A stretch of 7,739 nt of DNA. It comes from Thermoguttaceae bacterium. GTDB lineage: Bacteria; Planctomycetota; Planctomycetia; Pirellulales; Thermoguttaceae. The notes below the pieces were generated by a model. It did not search any database. It saw only the letters and a program-made list of their open reading frames with translations, and was not told the DNA's origin. The DNA lies in contig JAFYVO010000353.1 in NCBI GenBank assembly GCA_017549085.1, positions 1 through 7,739 on the forward strand, given 5' to 3'. Position numbers and translations under genes: made by a program. Shown piece by piece: positions 1-6,228 of the stretch. How positions within the stretch are numbered: position 1 is the first letter of the stretch; the number at the start of each line of letters is the position of its first letter.

Positions 1-505
1 ACGCGACGCCGGGATAGGCGCCGGGCGTGTCGACGAAACAAATAATCGGAAGGCCGAATTTCGCCGCCATTCACATCTTCGCGATCGCCTTGCGGTACCC
101 CTCCGGATGCGCGCAACCGAAGTTGCATTGAACGCGCTCTTTAGCGTCGCGCCCCTTTTGGTGCCCGATCACCATCGCTTTAAATTCGTCGAGTTTCGCC
201 CAACCGACGCGAATGGCGCGGTCGTCGCCGAACGTTTTGTCGCCGTGCAACTCGACGAACTCGTCGAAGACGAGGTCGATATAGTCGAGCGTTTGCGGAC
301 GCTCCGGGTGCCGCGCGACTTCGACCGTTTCCCAAGCGCTGAGGTTCGCGTAAACTTTTTTCGTCAGTTCGGCCAAGCCGAGGCGCAGACGTTGGACTTC
401 TTCGTGAATTTCGGGCGAGTCGGCTCTTTTGCGCAACGCTTCGAGGCGCGCCTCCATCTCAAAGATCGGTTGTTCGAACGAAAGGCGTTGTGCGGCGGGC
501 GGCAT
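1..505 (-). CDS. accA: Acetyl-CoA carboxylase carboxyltransferase subunit alpha (partial, interrupted by in-frame TGA)
   Basis: AccA is the alpha half of the carboxyltransferase that moves the carboxyl group from biotin-BCCP to acetyl-CoA, making malonyl-CoA for fatty acid synthesis in the cytoplasm. Seen: an N-terminal helical region with FEQPIFEMEARLEALR (residues 10-25), then WETVEVARHPERPQTLDYID (58-77), FVELHGDKTFGDD (83-95), VIGHQKGRD (112-120) and HPEGYRKA (133-140), all in family order. At residue 145 the frame hits TGA (71-73). The same frame then continues with MAAKFGLPIICFVDTPGAYPGV, exactly the next conserved AccA block, to the window edge. The family is about 320 residues, so roughly half lies outside. 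Start: ATG at 503-505 with GGAG nine bases upstream. The frame stays open upstream to a TAA at 683-685 but offers no ATG, GTG or TTG. The stop could be a nonsense mutation, a sequencing or assembly error, or a true split with restart at the ATG directly after the TGA. Identity is secure; integrity is not. Confidence 0.9.
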
Positions 506-1147
506 ATCGCGGTTCTCCGGGACGAAAATATAAGGAAAGTCGGAACGCGGCGGCTCGGTCGCGACGACGCGCTCCTTTGCGAAGGAGACTTGCGCGTCGC
601 TCGACGACGGTTGAGCGGCGTTGGGACGGAATGGTAAAATAGGTAAAACGCGACGTTTGCGGTCGGCGTATATTTCGTTTTTTTACTCGCTTCGGCGTTG
701 CGGCGGTTCCGATTTAACTTTTTTGAAAAAAAATGAAGAAAAATTGGAAATTTTGGCCGGTTTAAACATATTAAAGAATATAGGGGCGTTTAGCGCCGCT
801 GCGTCGCGAAAAGAAAAACGAATTTTTTTGGAAAATTTTTTACATCCTCGCGCAAAATTTAGGTTTGGCAAGTCCTAATAAGTAAGGGCAAGGCGGCGGA
901 GAAGCGTTCAAACGCCGCCGACATATGATAAATATATACGGAGGAAAGGCGCGACGTCAAGAAGCGATTTCGGAAAAAAAGAAAAAAGACGGAATTTTTT
1001 AGCAAGAAAAAAAAGAAGACGGCAACTAGTTTTGAAACTCGACCAGTCGCGTCGACTTAAAAGACTCGACGGCGGCGGAAAGAGGGGTCGGCGAAGAATA
1101 AGAAGACTGCGCCGACGGGGAAAAATGGGAAATTTAGGATAACGACA
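506..1147. other. Divergent spacer between accA and the sigma factor gene
   Basis: No convincing gene lies in these 642 bp. The stretch 715-880 is AT-rich. The stretch 965-1020 is purine-rich on the plus strand, with several A runs. A 7-bp perfect inverted repeat, GGCGGCG at 892-898 and CGCCGCC at 913-919, sits just before the AT-rich word TATGATAAATATATA (924-938), the best -10-like region for the downstream sigma gene; a -35-like TTCAAA at 907-912 is poorly spaced from it. A Shine-Dalgarno-like GGAGG at 941-944 and preceding base has no start codon at a usable distance. A short inverted repeat, CGTCGA and TCGACG, flanks 1060. No clear sigma-70 promoter was found for accA. Short open frames on both strands around 621-878 look like composition noise. 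Confidence 0.5.
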
Positions 1148-2347
1148 ATGGTTAGGTCGATCGCAAAACAGATCAAACGAGCCGAACGGGGGTTTGCGGA
1201 CGTTCGTAACGAATGCAAAACGTTTGAGTTTGACGAAAAAATCGACGATTTGCGCGAATCGTCGAGCGGAACGGTCGCGTCGTCGCGTTCCGAATTTTCG
1301 CGTAAAGACGAAAGTATGACTGAAGAGATTTATCAAGAATTTTGCCGAGGCGTTTCTATCAAGGATTTGGCGCAAAAGTTTGGGCGCGCCGTCGCGTCGA
1401 TTTATCGAGCGGTCGGAGCGCGCCGCGCCGAGATGATTTTCGCGTTGCCGCTCGATTACGTCGCGAGTCCGGAATTTGAACGAGCGACGGCGAAAACGGA
1501 ACGCGCGTTCCTCGTTTTCGGCTCCGAAAAAAGAAAGTCCGACGGCGGTTCGCTTGCCTTGCCCGTCGCGGCGCCAAAGAGCGACCGATTGCGCTCGGCG
1601 GCGACCGTCGAATCGGCGTATTGGGCGCGGCTCGACGACTCGCCCCTGTTGAGCGCCGCCGAGGAAGCGTTTTTGTTCCGAAAATTCAACTTCCTCAAAT
1701 TTAAAGCGGCGCGACTCCGGGAAACGCTCGATCCGAAAAAACCGAAGATGTGCGCGATGGACGAAATCGAACGGCTTTGGAACGAAGCGGTCGCGACGAA
1801 GAAATGCTTGATTTCGGCGAATTTGCGGCTGGTCGTTTCGGTCGCGAAGAAATACGGCTCCGGTTCGCTCCTCTCGTTTAACGAGCTGGTCAGCGACGGG
1901 AACGTTTCGCTGATGAAAGCGGTCGAAAAGTTCGATTACACGACCGGAAACCGTTTCAGCACTTACGCGACGTGGGCGCTTCGTCGGAATTTCGCGCGGA
2001 CGATTCCGGACGAACGAAAACGCGTCGAGCGGTTCCGACCGGGCGACGTTTCGTTGTTGGAGCTGAAGCAAGATTATCGTTCGTCGCCGATGCAAGCGGC
2101 GCGCGTTTACGCCGAGCAAACGTCGCAATTGCAACGGTTTATGCGCGAATTGGACGAACGCGAACGCAAGATCGTCGAGATGCGATACGGGTTTGGCTCC
2201 GTCGACTCGGAACCGCAAACGTTGCGTCAAGTCGGCCAAAATATGGGCGTAACGAAGGAGCGCGTGCGCCAAATTGAAATTCGCGCGTTGGAAAAAATGC
2301 GCCGAGTCGCGGAAGAGGAAAAATTGGAGATTCCGGATTTTTACTAA
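1148..2347 (+). CDS. RNA polymerase sigma-70 family factor, planctomycete type with N-terminal helix-turn-helix
   Basis: This protein binds core RNA polymerase and directs it to promoters. Seen in order over 399 residues: a charged N-terminus (1-56); a helix-turn-helix-like stretch at about 67-95 (GVSIKDLAQKFGRAVASIYRAV); a linker; region 1.2-like DDSPLLSAAEEAFLFRKFN (163-181); region 2 with NLRLVVSVAKKYG (225-237), FNELVSDGNVSLMKAVEKFDY (244-264) and FSTYATWALRRNFARTIPDE (270-289); a reduced region 3; and region 4 with LDERERKIVEMRYGFG (335-350), LRQVGQNMGVTKERVRQIEIRALEKMRR (359-386) as the -35-reading helix-turn-helix. This is the architecture I know from planctomycete primary-like or group 2 sigma factors rather than ECF factors, because regions 1.2 and 3 are present. 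Start: ATG preceded by AGGA with eight bases between. An in-frame TAA at 1058-1060 and no other start codon after it rule out extension. It is transcribed away from accA and converges on folC. Whether it is the housekeeping factor cannot be told from the window. Confidence 0.93.
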   Translation: MVRSIAKQIKRAERGFADVRNECKTFEFDEKIDDLRESSSGTVASSRSEFSRKDESMTEEIYQEFCRGVSIKDLAQKFGRAVASIYRAVGARRAEMIFALPLDYVASPEFERATAKTERAFLVFGSEKRKSDGGSLALPVAAPKSDRLRSAATVESAYWARLDDSPLLSAAEEAFLFRKFNFLKFKAARLRETLDPKKPKMCAMDEIERLWNEAVATKKCLISANLRLVVSVAKKYGSGSLLSFNELVSDGNVSLMKAVEKFDYTTGNRFSTYATWALRRNFARTIPDERKRVERFRPGDVSLLELKQDYRSSPMQAARVYAEQTSQLQRFMRELDERERKIVEMRYGFGSVDSEPQTLRQVGQNMGVTKERVRQIEIRALEKMRRVAEEEKLEIPDFY

Positions 2348-2361
2348 GTCGCGAGCGAACG

Positions 2362-2406
2362 AAAATTGACTCGACGGCTCGGAAGACGATTGGGGCGGCG
2401 AGTCAA
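2362..2406 (-). terminator. Candidate terminator of folC
   Basis: A perfect 8-bp inverted repeat, TTGACTCG at 2366-2373 and CGAGTCAA at 2399-2406, encloses 25 bases. Read on the minus strand, the hairpin is followed directly by TTTTC, and it lies about 70 bases past the folC stop codon. The T run is short and the loop long, so this is a moderate intrinsic terminator at best. Confidence 0.4.
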
Positions 2407-2423
2407 ACGAACGAAAACGCGTC

Positions 2424-2460
2424 GGCAAGCGAAAGCGAACCGGCGCGTTTGCCTTTTCTT
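2424..2460 (+). terminator. Candidate intrinsic terminator of the sigma factor gene
   Basis: GGCAAGCG (2424-2431) pairs with CGTTTGCC (2446-2453) over eight positions, with one G-U pair. The 14-base loop is followed immediately by TTTTCTT (2454-2460) on the plus strand. It lies about 75 bases after the sigma gene stop. The arrangement fits a Rho-independent terminator. Confidence 0.5.
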
Positions 2461-2478
2461 GACCGTTTGCGTCGAACG

Positions 2479-3900
2479 CTAACGCTTCGCCGTTTTGGCC
2501 GTCGCTTTGACCGCCGCCGCGAAGTAAAAGGAGCCGATCGCGCAAAGGACTTCGTCCGAACGGGGCGAACGGGCGAAATAGTCGGCGAGGAACGCGCGGA
2601 AGTCCGGGATGACGCGAATTTTGCGACGCACCGGGTCGTCTTCCGTAAAACCTTCTTCTAAAACGCTTTCCGTCGCGCGGATTAATTCGTCGATCGGAAG
2701 GGCGCGCGCCTCTTGGGAACGTTCGGTGAGGAGGATTTCGTCGACGAACGGCGCCGCTTCGGCCAACATGCCGCGAACGTCTTTGCCGACCGTCGTCGCG
2801 AAAAGAATTTTGATTTTGCGGTTCGGGAAGCGTTCGAGCGCCGCTTGAACGAACGCCGCGACCGAAGCGCGGTTGTGCGCCCCGTCGACGTAAACCGCCG
2901 GCGACTGCGACACTTGCTCGAAACGGCAAGGCAAAACGATTTGCGACGCGGCTTGGCGGAGCGTTTCCTGCGAAAAAGCGGGCGCGTTCGGTTCGAGAAC
3001 GTTCAAAATTTTCAGCGCGATTTCGAAGTTCCAGCGGCGCGAGTCGTCGAACGGCGGAGACGGAAGCGCCGCGACTTCGGGACTTATCGCGTCGATTTGA
3101 TAAAGCGGCGCTCCGAACGCTTCCGCTCGACGGCGAACGACGTCGCGAACGCTTTCGACGTCGGCGACGGAAATCGTCGTTTCCGGTTCGATCGAACGAG
3201 ACGCGGCGGCGCCGGGGAGACGGGCGGTTCGAGCGTTCAAAATTTGCGAAAAACCGACGCCGCAAACGACCGGCGCGGAAGACTTGACGATTCCCGCTTT
3301 TTCGGCGGCGATCTCTTCGAGCGTCGAACCGAGAACGTCGCAGTGATCGTAACTGACGCTCGCGATCGCGGAAACGTCGGCGTCGCAAACGTTGGTCGCG
3401 TCGAACGTTCCGCCGAGCCCGACTTCGAGAATCGCGACGTCGACCTCCGCTCGCGCGAACAAAACGAGCGCGACGACGAGCGACCATTCGAAAAAGGTCA
3501 GCGGACGGGAGTCGCCGCGTTCTTTCTCAAAACGGGCGTAAAGGCGCGACAGTTCGAGGAGCGTTTCCGCAAAAAAAGATTTGCCGCAACGCTTTCCGTT
3601 GATTTGAAAACGTTCGGTCAGCTCTTCGATGTGCGGCGACGTGAAGAGTCCGACGCGACGGCCCCGAGCGCGAAGGAGCGCGTCGAGCGAAGCGCAAACC
3701 GTTCCTTTGCCTTTAGTGCCGGCGACGTGAACGATTTTAAAATTCTTTTCCGGATTCCCGAGGAACGTAAGGAAGTCTTTCAACCGCAAGAGGTTGTTTT
3801 GCATTTCCTCGTAAGGAATTTTTTGAAACGTTTCGTAATTCGTGCGTTTGTAAAGAAAGTCGAGAGCGCGGCGGTAAAGATCGTTTTCTTTGGCGGACAT
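2479..3900 (-). CDS. folC: Bifunctional folylpolyglutamate synthase / dihydrofolate synthase
   Basis: FolC is an ATP-dependent ligase of the Mur ligase superfamily. It joins glutamate to dihydropteroate and/or extends the polyglutamate tail of folates in the cytoplasm. Seen in 473 residues: N-terminal YRRALDFLYKRTNYE (9-23), the ATP-binding loop VAGTKGKGT (59-67), FTSPHIEELTERFQING (86-102), TFFEWSLVVAL (135-145), EVGLGGTFDATNV (159-171), SYDHCDVLGSTLEEIAAEKAGI (183-204) with the lysine that is usually carbamylated, and VDGAHN (338-343) opening the C-terminal domain, which ends with IGSFYFAAAV. Length is slightly above the usual 420-450. The family's usual R in GGRxDATN is T here, and GAHNP is GAHNR; neither removes a catalytic group. 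Start: ATG fits the family N-terminus, but no Shine-Dalgarno is visible; the bases before it read TATTTTCGCG. Stop is TAG. Which of the two activities dominates cannot be read from the sequence. Confidence 0.95.
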   Translation of the reverse strand: MSAKENDLYRRALDFLYKRTNYETFQKIPYEEMQNNLLRLKDFLTFLGNPEKNFKIVHVAGTKGKGTVCASLDALLRARGRRVGLFTSPHIEELTERFQINGKRCGKSFFAETLLELSRLYARFEKERGDSRPLTFFEWSLVVALVLFARAEVDVAILEVGLGGTFDATNVCDADVSAIASVSYDHCDVLGSTLEEIAAEKAGIVKSSAPVVCGVGFSQILNARTARLPGAAASRSIEPETTISVADVESVRDVVRRRAEAFGAPLYQIDAISPEVAALPSPPFDDSRRWNFEIALKILNVLEPNAPAFSQETLRQAASQIVLPCRFEQVSQSPAVYVDGAHNRASVAAFVQAALERFPNRKIKILFATTVGKDVRGMLAEAAPFVDEILLTERSQEARALPIDELIRATESVLEEGFTEDDPVRRKIRVIPDFRAFLADYFARSPRSDEVLCAIGSFYFAAAVKATAKTAKR

Positions 3901-4055
3901 CGCGAAAATACAGGCAGGCGCGTCGAAAAGCGGAGGAAAAGTCGGTAAAGGAGGGAACGGCGGCGACCGGCGGACGATTAAATCGCCGACGTCGTTCGTG
4001 ACGTAAAGGCGCCGACCGTCTTGGCTTAACAGCCGACAAACGGTTAAACAACCGA

Positions 4056-4084
4056 CGCCGCGACGTTCGGTTTGCGTCGCGGCG
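4056..4084. repeat. Perfect 10-bp inverted repeat (hairpin)
   Basis: CGCCGCGACG at 4056-4065 pairs with CGTCGCGGCG at 4075-4084 around a 9-base loop. It is all G/C-rich, so the hairpin would be very stable in RNA from either strand. No T run follows it. It may be a 3'-end stabiliser for fumC mRNA or part of the folC leader. Confidence 0.55.
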
Positions 4085-4101
4085 ACGAGACAAAACGCCC
4101 T

Positions 4102-4138
4102 CGTTCCGTCGAACGCGCCGGAGCGGAACGTTCGACGG
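4102..4138. repeat. Overlapping inverted repeats with two exclusive folds
   Basis: CCGTCGAACG (4106-4115) pairs perfectly with CGTTCGACGG (4129-4138) over a 13-base loop. An alternative stem uses CGTTCCG (4102-4108) with CGGAACG (4124-4130). The two stems share bases at both arms, so only one can form at a time. On the minus strand the sequence past the stem reads GAACGAGGGCGTTTTG, a weak T run. Confidence 0.5.
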
Positions 4139-4154
4139 GGAAGCGTTAAGTCGT

Positions 4155-4185
4155 TAAATTAAACGGTTAAGCGACCGCGTCGCTT
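4155..4185 (-). terminator. Candidate terminator of fumC
   Basis: AAGCGAC and GTCGCTT (4169-4185) form a tight 7-bp stem with a 3-base loop, 15 bases after the fumC stop. On the minus strand it is followed by AACCGTTTAATTTAA, which is AT-rich but not a clean T run. It is a weak intrinsic terminator or an RNA 3'-end processing stem. Confidence 0.4.
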
Positions 4186-4199
4186 TCGCCGTTTTCCGC

Positions 4200-5624
4200 T
4201 CAGCTTTGGAGCGGTTTCGTCATGCGCATCGGGTCGAGACCTTCGGCGAGTTGATCCGGCGGAAGAATTTCTTTTTCTTCGCAGAGTTGACGGATCGTTT
4301 TGCCGGTTTTGAAGGCTTCTTTCGCGAGCGCGGCGGCCTTTTCGTAACCGATGTACGGGTTCAAACCGGTAACGATCGAAAGGCTTTGTTCGACGGCGGC
4401 CATACATTTTTCGCGGTTGGCTTGGATGTCTTCGAGGCACTTGTCGGCGAAGACGTCGGCGCCGCCGGCCAAAATGCGGACCGATTCGAGCGCGGCGTCG
4501 GCCATAACCGGCATCAAGATGTTGAGCTGGAATTGACCGCCCGAAACGCCGGAGAGACCGAGCGTCGTGTCGTTCCCGACGACCTTCGCCGCGAGTTGCA
4601 TAACGCTTTCGCAGACGACCGGGTTGACTTTGCCCGGCATGATCGAGCTACCCGGTTGGAGGTCTTTGAGGATGATTTCGTAGTAGCCGCAGCGCGGGCC
4701 GGAGCCGAGCCAACGGATGTTGTTCGCGACGTTCGAGAGGGTCGTGGCGACCGCTTTGAGGAGCGAGTGCGCGGCGACGAGACCGTCGCGTTGGGCGTTC
4801 GCTTCGAAGTGGTCGGCGGCTTCGCGGAAGGCGATACCGGTTTCTTTTTCGAGGATCGCGGCGACGGTGGAGCCGAATTTCGGGTCGCAGTTGATGCCGC
4901 TGCCGACGGCGGTGCCGCCGCACGGAAGTTCGCAAACTTGTTCGATCGCTTGGTGGCAGCGTTCGATCGCAAGTTCGAATTGACGGGCGAAACCGCCGAA
5001 TTCTTGACCGAGGGTCAACGGGGTCGCGTCGGCCAAGTGGGTGCGGCCGATTTTGAGAACGTCTTGCCATTCGGCGGATTGACGTTTGAGAATCGCGAGG
5101 CATTTTTCGAGCGCCGGGATGAGGCGTTCTTTAATGGCGACCGCGACCGCGACGTGAATAGCCGTCGGGAAGGAGTCGTTCGTCGATTGACCGCAGTTGA
5201 CGTGGTCGTTCGGGTGAATCGGTTTTTCTTGCGAGAAGCGGTCGTAACCGGCGAGTTCGAGCGCGCGGTTCGAGATGACTTCGTTCGCGTTCATGTTCGA
5301 GGAGGTGCCGGAACCGGTTTGGTAAACGTCGATCGGGAATTCGGCGTCGAGTTTGCCGTCGGCGACTTCGCGAGCGGCTTGGTACAACGCTTCGAGTTCT
5401 TTTTCACCGAGCGGAGCGCGACCTTTCGTCAAGCGGCCGAGTTCGGCGTTCGCTTTGGCGGCGGCCCATTTGAAGAGGCCGATCGCGTGGATCAGTTCCG
5501 GAGCGATGCGCGAACCGGAAACGGGGAAGTTTTCGACGGCGCGTTGCGTTTGCGCTCCGTAGTAAGCGTCGTGCGGAAGGCGGACTTCGCCCATCGTGTC
5601 GCGTTCGACTCGGTATTCGGACAT
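4200..5624 (-). CDS. fumC: Class II fumarate hydratase (fumarase C)
   Basis: This is the iron-independent, homotetrameric fumarase that interconverts fumarate and L-malate in the TCA cycle. Seen in 474 residues: ERDTMGEVRLPHDAYYGAQTQRAVENF (7-33); YQTGSGTSSNMNANEVI (101-117); HPNDHVNCGQSTNDSFPTA (137-155) with the second-site H/N/D; GRTHLADATPLTLGQE (193-208), where H196 is the expected catalytic histidine; GGTAVGSGIN (236-245); and the fumarase/aspartase signature GSSIMPGKVNP (325-335) with its catalytic serine loop, K332 and N334. NPYIGYEKAAALAKEA (422-437) marks the C-terminal domain. Length is standard for FumC (about 460-470). The GKVNP form and the C-terminal region favour fumarase over aspartase or argininosuccinate lyase. 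GGQFQLN (362-368) differs from the more usual GNFELN and is the one aspartase-like touch. Start: ATG with a perfect AAGGAG seven bases upstream. Stop is TGA. Its own promoter is at 5757-5784. Confidence 0.96.
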   Translation of the reverse strand: MSEYRVERDTMGEVRLPHDAYYGAQTQRAVENFPVSGSRIAPELIHAIGLFKWAAAKANAELGRLTKGRAPLGEKELEALYQAAREVADGKLDAEFPIDVYQTGSGTSSNMNANEVISNRALELAGYDRFSQEKPIHPNDHVNCGQSTNDSFPTAIHVAVAVAIKERLIPALEKCLAILKRQSAEWQDVLKIGRTHLADATPLTLGQEFGGFARQFELAIERCHQAIEQVCELPCGGTAVGSGINCDPKFGSTVAAILEKETGIAFREAADHFEANAQRDGLVAAHSLLKAVATTLSNVANNIRWLGSGPRCGYYEIILKDLQPGSSIMPGKVNPVVCESVMQLAAKVVGNDTTLGLSGVSGGQFQLNILMPVMADAALESVRILAGGADVFADKCLEDIQANREKCMAAVEQSLSIVTGLNPYIGYEKAAALAKEAFKTGKTIRQLCEEKEILPPDQLAEGLDPMRMTKPLQS

Positions 5625-5715
5625 TTATGGTCTCCTTGGAGAGATAAAATGGGGGTAATAGGTGAAAAACGTAAGCCGGCGCGTTCGGGCGACAAAAGTC
5701 GGCGTTCGAGGCGCG

Positions 5716-5748
5716 GCGTCGGGGCGTCGGCTTGCAACGGCCCGACGC
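5716..5748 (-). promoter_or_regulatory. 5'-terminal stem-loop of the fumC leader
   Basis: CCCGACGC (plus strand 5741-5748) can pair with GCGTCGGG at 5716-5723 (8 bp, 17-base loop), or seven of its bases can pair with GCGTCGG at 5724-5730 (11-base loop). The two partner arms are a tandem repeat. The predicted transcription start, about seven bases past the -10, is near 5750, so the roughly 126-base fumC leader would begin almost directly in this stem. Stems at the extreme 5' end are known to protect mRNAs from decay; a regulatory switch between the two pairings is only inferred. Confidence 0.45.
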
Positions 5749-5756
5749 TATCGTCC

Positions 5757-5784
5757 ATTATACGCCGTTTTTGAAAAGCGACAA
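5757..5784 (-). promoter_or_regulatory. Sigma-70 type promoter of fumC
   Basis: On the minus strand a perfect -10 TATAAT (plus strand 5757-5762) lies 16 bases after TTGTCG (5779-5784), which matches four of six bases of the -35 consensus. The predicted start near 5750 gives a leader of about 126 bases before the fumC ATG. This is the best promoter match in the window. Confidence 0.65.
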
Positions 5785-5819
5785 GAGGACGGCGCCCCTT
5801 CGAATACCGTTCCAAGAGG

Positions 5820-5845
5820 AAAAAAAACTTGAAAACGCGCCGTTT
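5820..5845 (-). terminator. Weak candidate terminator of the guanidinium exporter gene
   Basis: AAACG (5833-5837) pairs with CGTTT (5841-5845) around a 3-base loop. On the minus strand, after TCAAG, eight T residues follow (plus strand A run 5820-5827). It lies about 40 bases past the exporter stop. The stem is short, but the T run is the longest in the spacer. Confidence 0.35.
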
Positions 5846-5887
5846 AGGCAAAATAGGCGAAATAGGGCGCTCGCTGCGCTTCGGACG

Positions 5888-6202
5888 TCAACCGAAGCGG
5901 CGCAAGCCGACGATTCCGGCGAGAATCAACGCGACGCAAATCGTTTTCGGGAGCGAAACCGGCGCGCCGAAAAGAACGACGTCTAAAACCGCCGCGCCGA
6001 CGATTCCGATTCCGGTCCAAATCGGGTACGCGACGCCCATCGGGAGCGTTTTCATCGCCGTCGCGAGGAGCCAAACGCTTCCGAACATCGCCGTTAGCGT
6101 CGCCAACGAGGGCCAAAACGCCGAAAAACCGCGCGAATACTTCATACCGACCGTCCAAACGCATTCGAGAAGACCGGCGAACAAGAGCAAAATCCAATTC
6201 AT
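5888..6202 (-). CDS. gdx: Small multidrug resistance family guanidinium exporter (Gdx/SugE)
   Basis: Gdx proteins are dual-topology membrane dimers that export guanidinium ion in exchange for protons across the inner membrane. Seen in 104 residues, the normal family length: four hydrophobic helices at about 3-20, 28-50, 55-79 and 83-101; the central proton/substrate glutamate E13 in FAGLLECVWTVGMKYSRGF; and S42, Y59 and W62 at the positions that line the binding site in characterised Gdx proteins, with the subfamily motif WTGIGIVGAAV (62-72). These residues and the opening MNWILLLFAGLLE place it in the Gdx/SugE branch rather than the EmrE/QacC drug exporters. The GE found after helix 3 in the E. 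coli protein is GA here (79-80). Start: the ATG matches the family N-terminus, but no Shine-Dalgarno is visible. Stop is TGA at the normal family end, so UGA is a true stop in this genome. A guanidine-II-like RNA element sits 26 bases upstream, which supports guanidinium as substrate. Confidence 0.93.
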   Translation of the reverse strand: MNWILLLFAGLLECVWTVGMKYSRGFSAFWPSLATLTAMFGSVWLLATAMKTLPMGVAYPIWTGIGIVGAAVLDVVLFGAPVSLPKTICVALILAGIVGLRRFG

Positions 6203-6228
6203 CGTTAAAACGTTGATTTTTGTCTCGT

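Larger units (their letters stand above)
3901..4199. other. Hairpin-rich spacer between fumC and folC
   Basis: No gene is evident in these 299 bp. Both flanking genes are on the minus strand. The spacer holds several inverted repeats: 4106-4115 with 4129-4138 (10 bp, perfect), 4056-4065 with 4075-4084 (10 bp, perfect), CGGTT and AACCG at 4041-4054, and AAGCGAC/GTCGCTT at 4169-4185. No well-spaced sigma-70 promoter for folC stands out. Confidence 0.5.

Noticed and set aside
71..73. UGA as a sense codon (tryptophan, glycine or selenocysteine) in this organism
   Set aside because: fumC and the exporter gene end with TGA at the expected length, tryptophan is encoded by TGG, and no selenocysteine is expected at this AccA position.
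506..682. Extension of accA upstream of its ATG (59 open codons)
   Set aside because: No ATG, GTG or TTG in the extension, and the ATG at 503-505 has a ribosome site and fits the family N-terminus.
621..878. Small plus-strand frame of 85 codons and an overlapping minus-strand frame of 62 codons
   Set aside because: The plus frame starts at TTG without a ribosome site; both translations are dominated by K/F from AT-rich DNA and show no motif.
908..3487. 859-codon open frame on the minus strand
   Set aside because: Arginine-rich, low-complexity translation antisense to the sigma gene and out of frame with folC; it has no recognisable domain and is explained by codon bias.
4167..4202. Readthrough of the fumC TGA into ten further codons before TAA
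   Set aside because: The protein already has full family length and the extension is short and unconserved-looking; it is also covered by the terminator hairpin.
4206..5774. 522-codon open frame on the plus strand across fumC
   Set aside because: Exact antisense of a well-conserved fumarase; the translation is a D/R/F/E-rich shadow with no family features.
5492..5851. 119-codon minus-strand frame between gdx and fumC
   Set aside because: It overlaps the fumC start out of frame, spans the fumC promoter and stem-loop, and has no ribosome site or motif.
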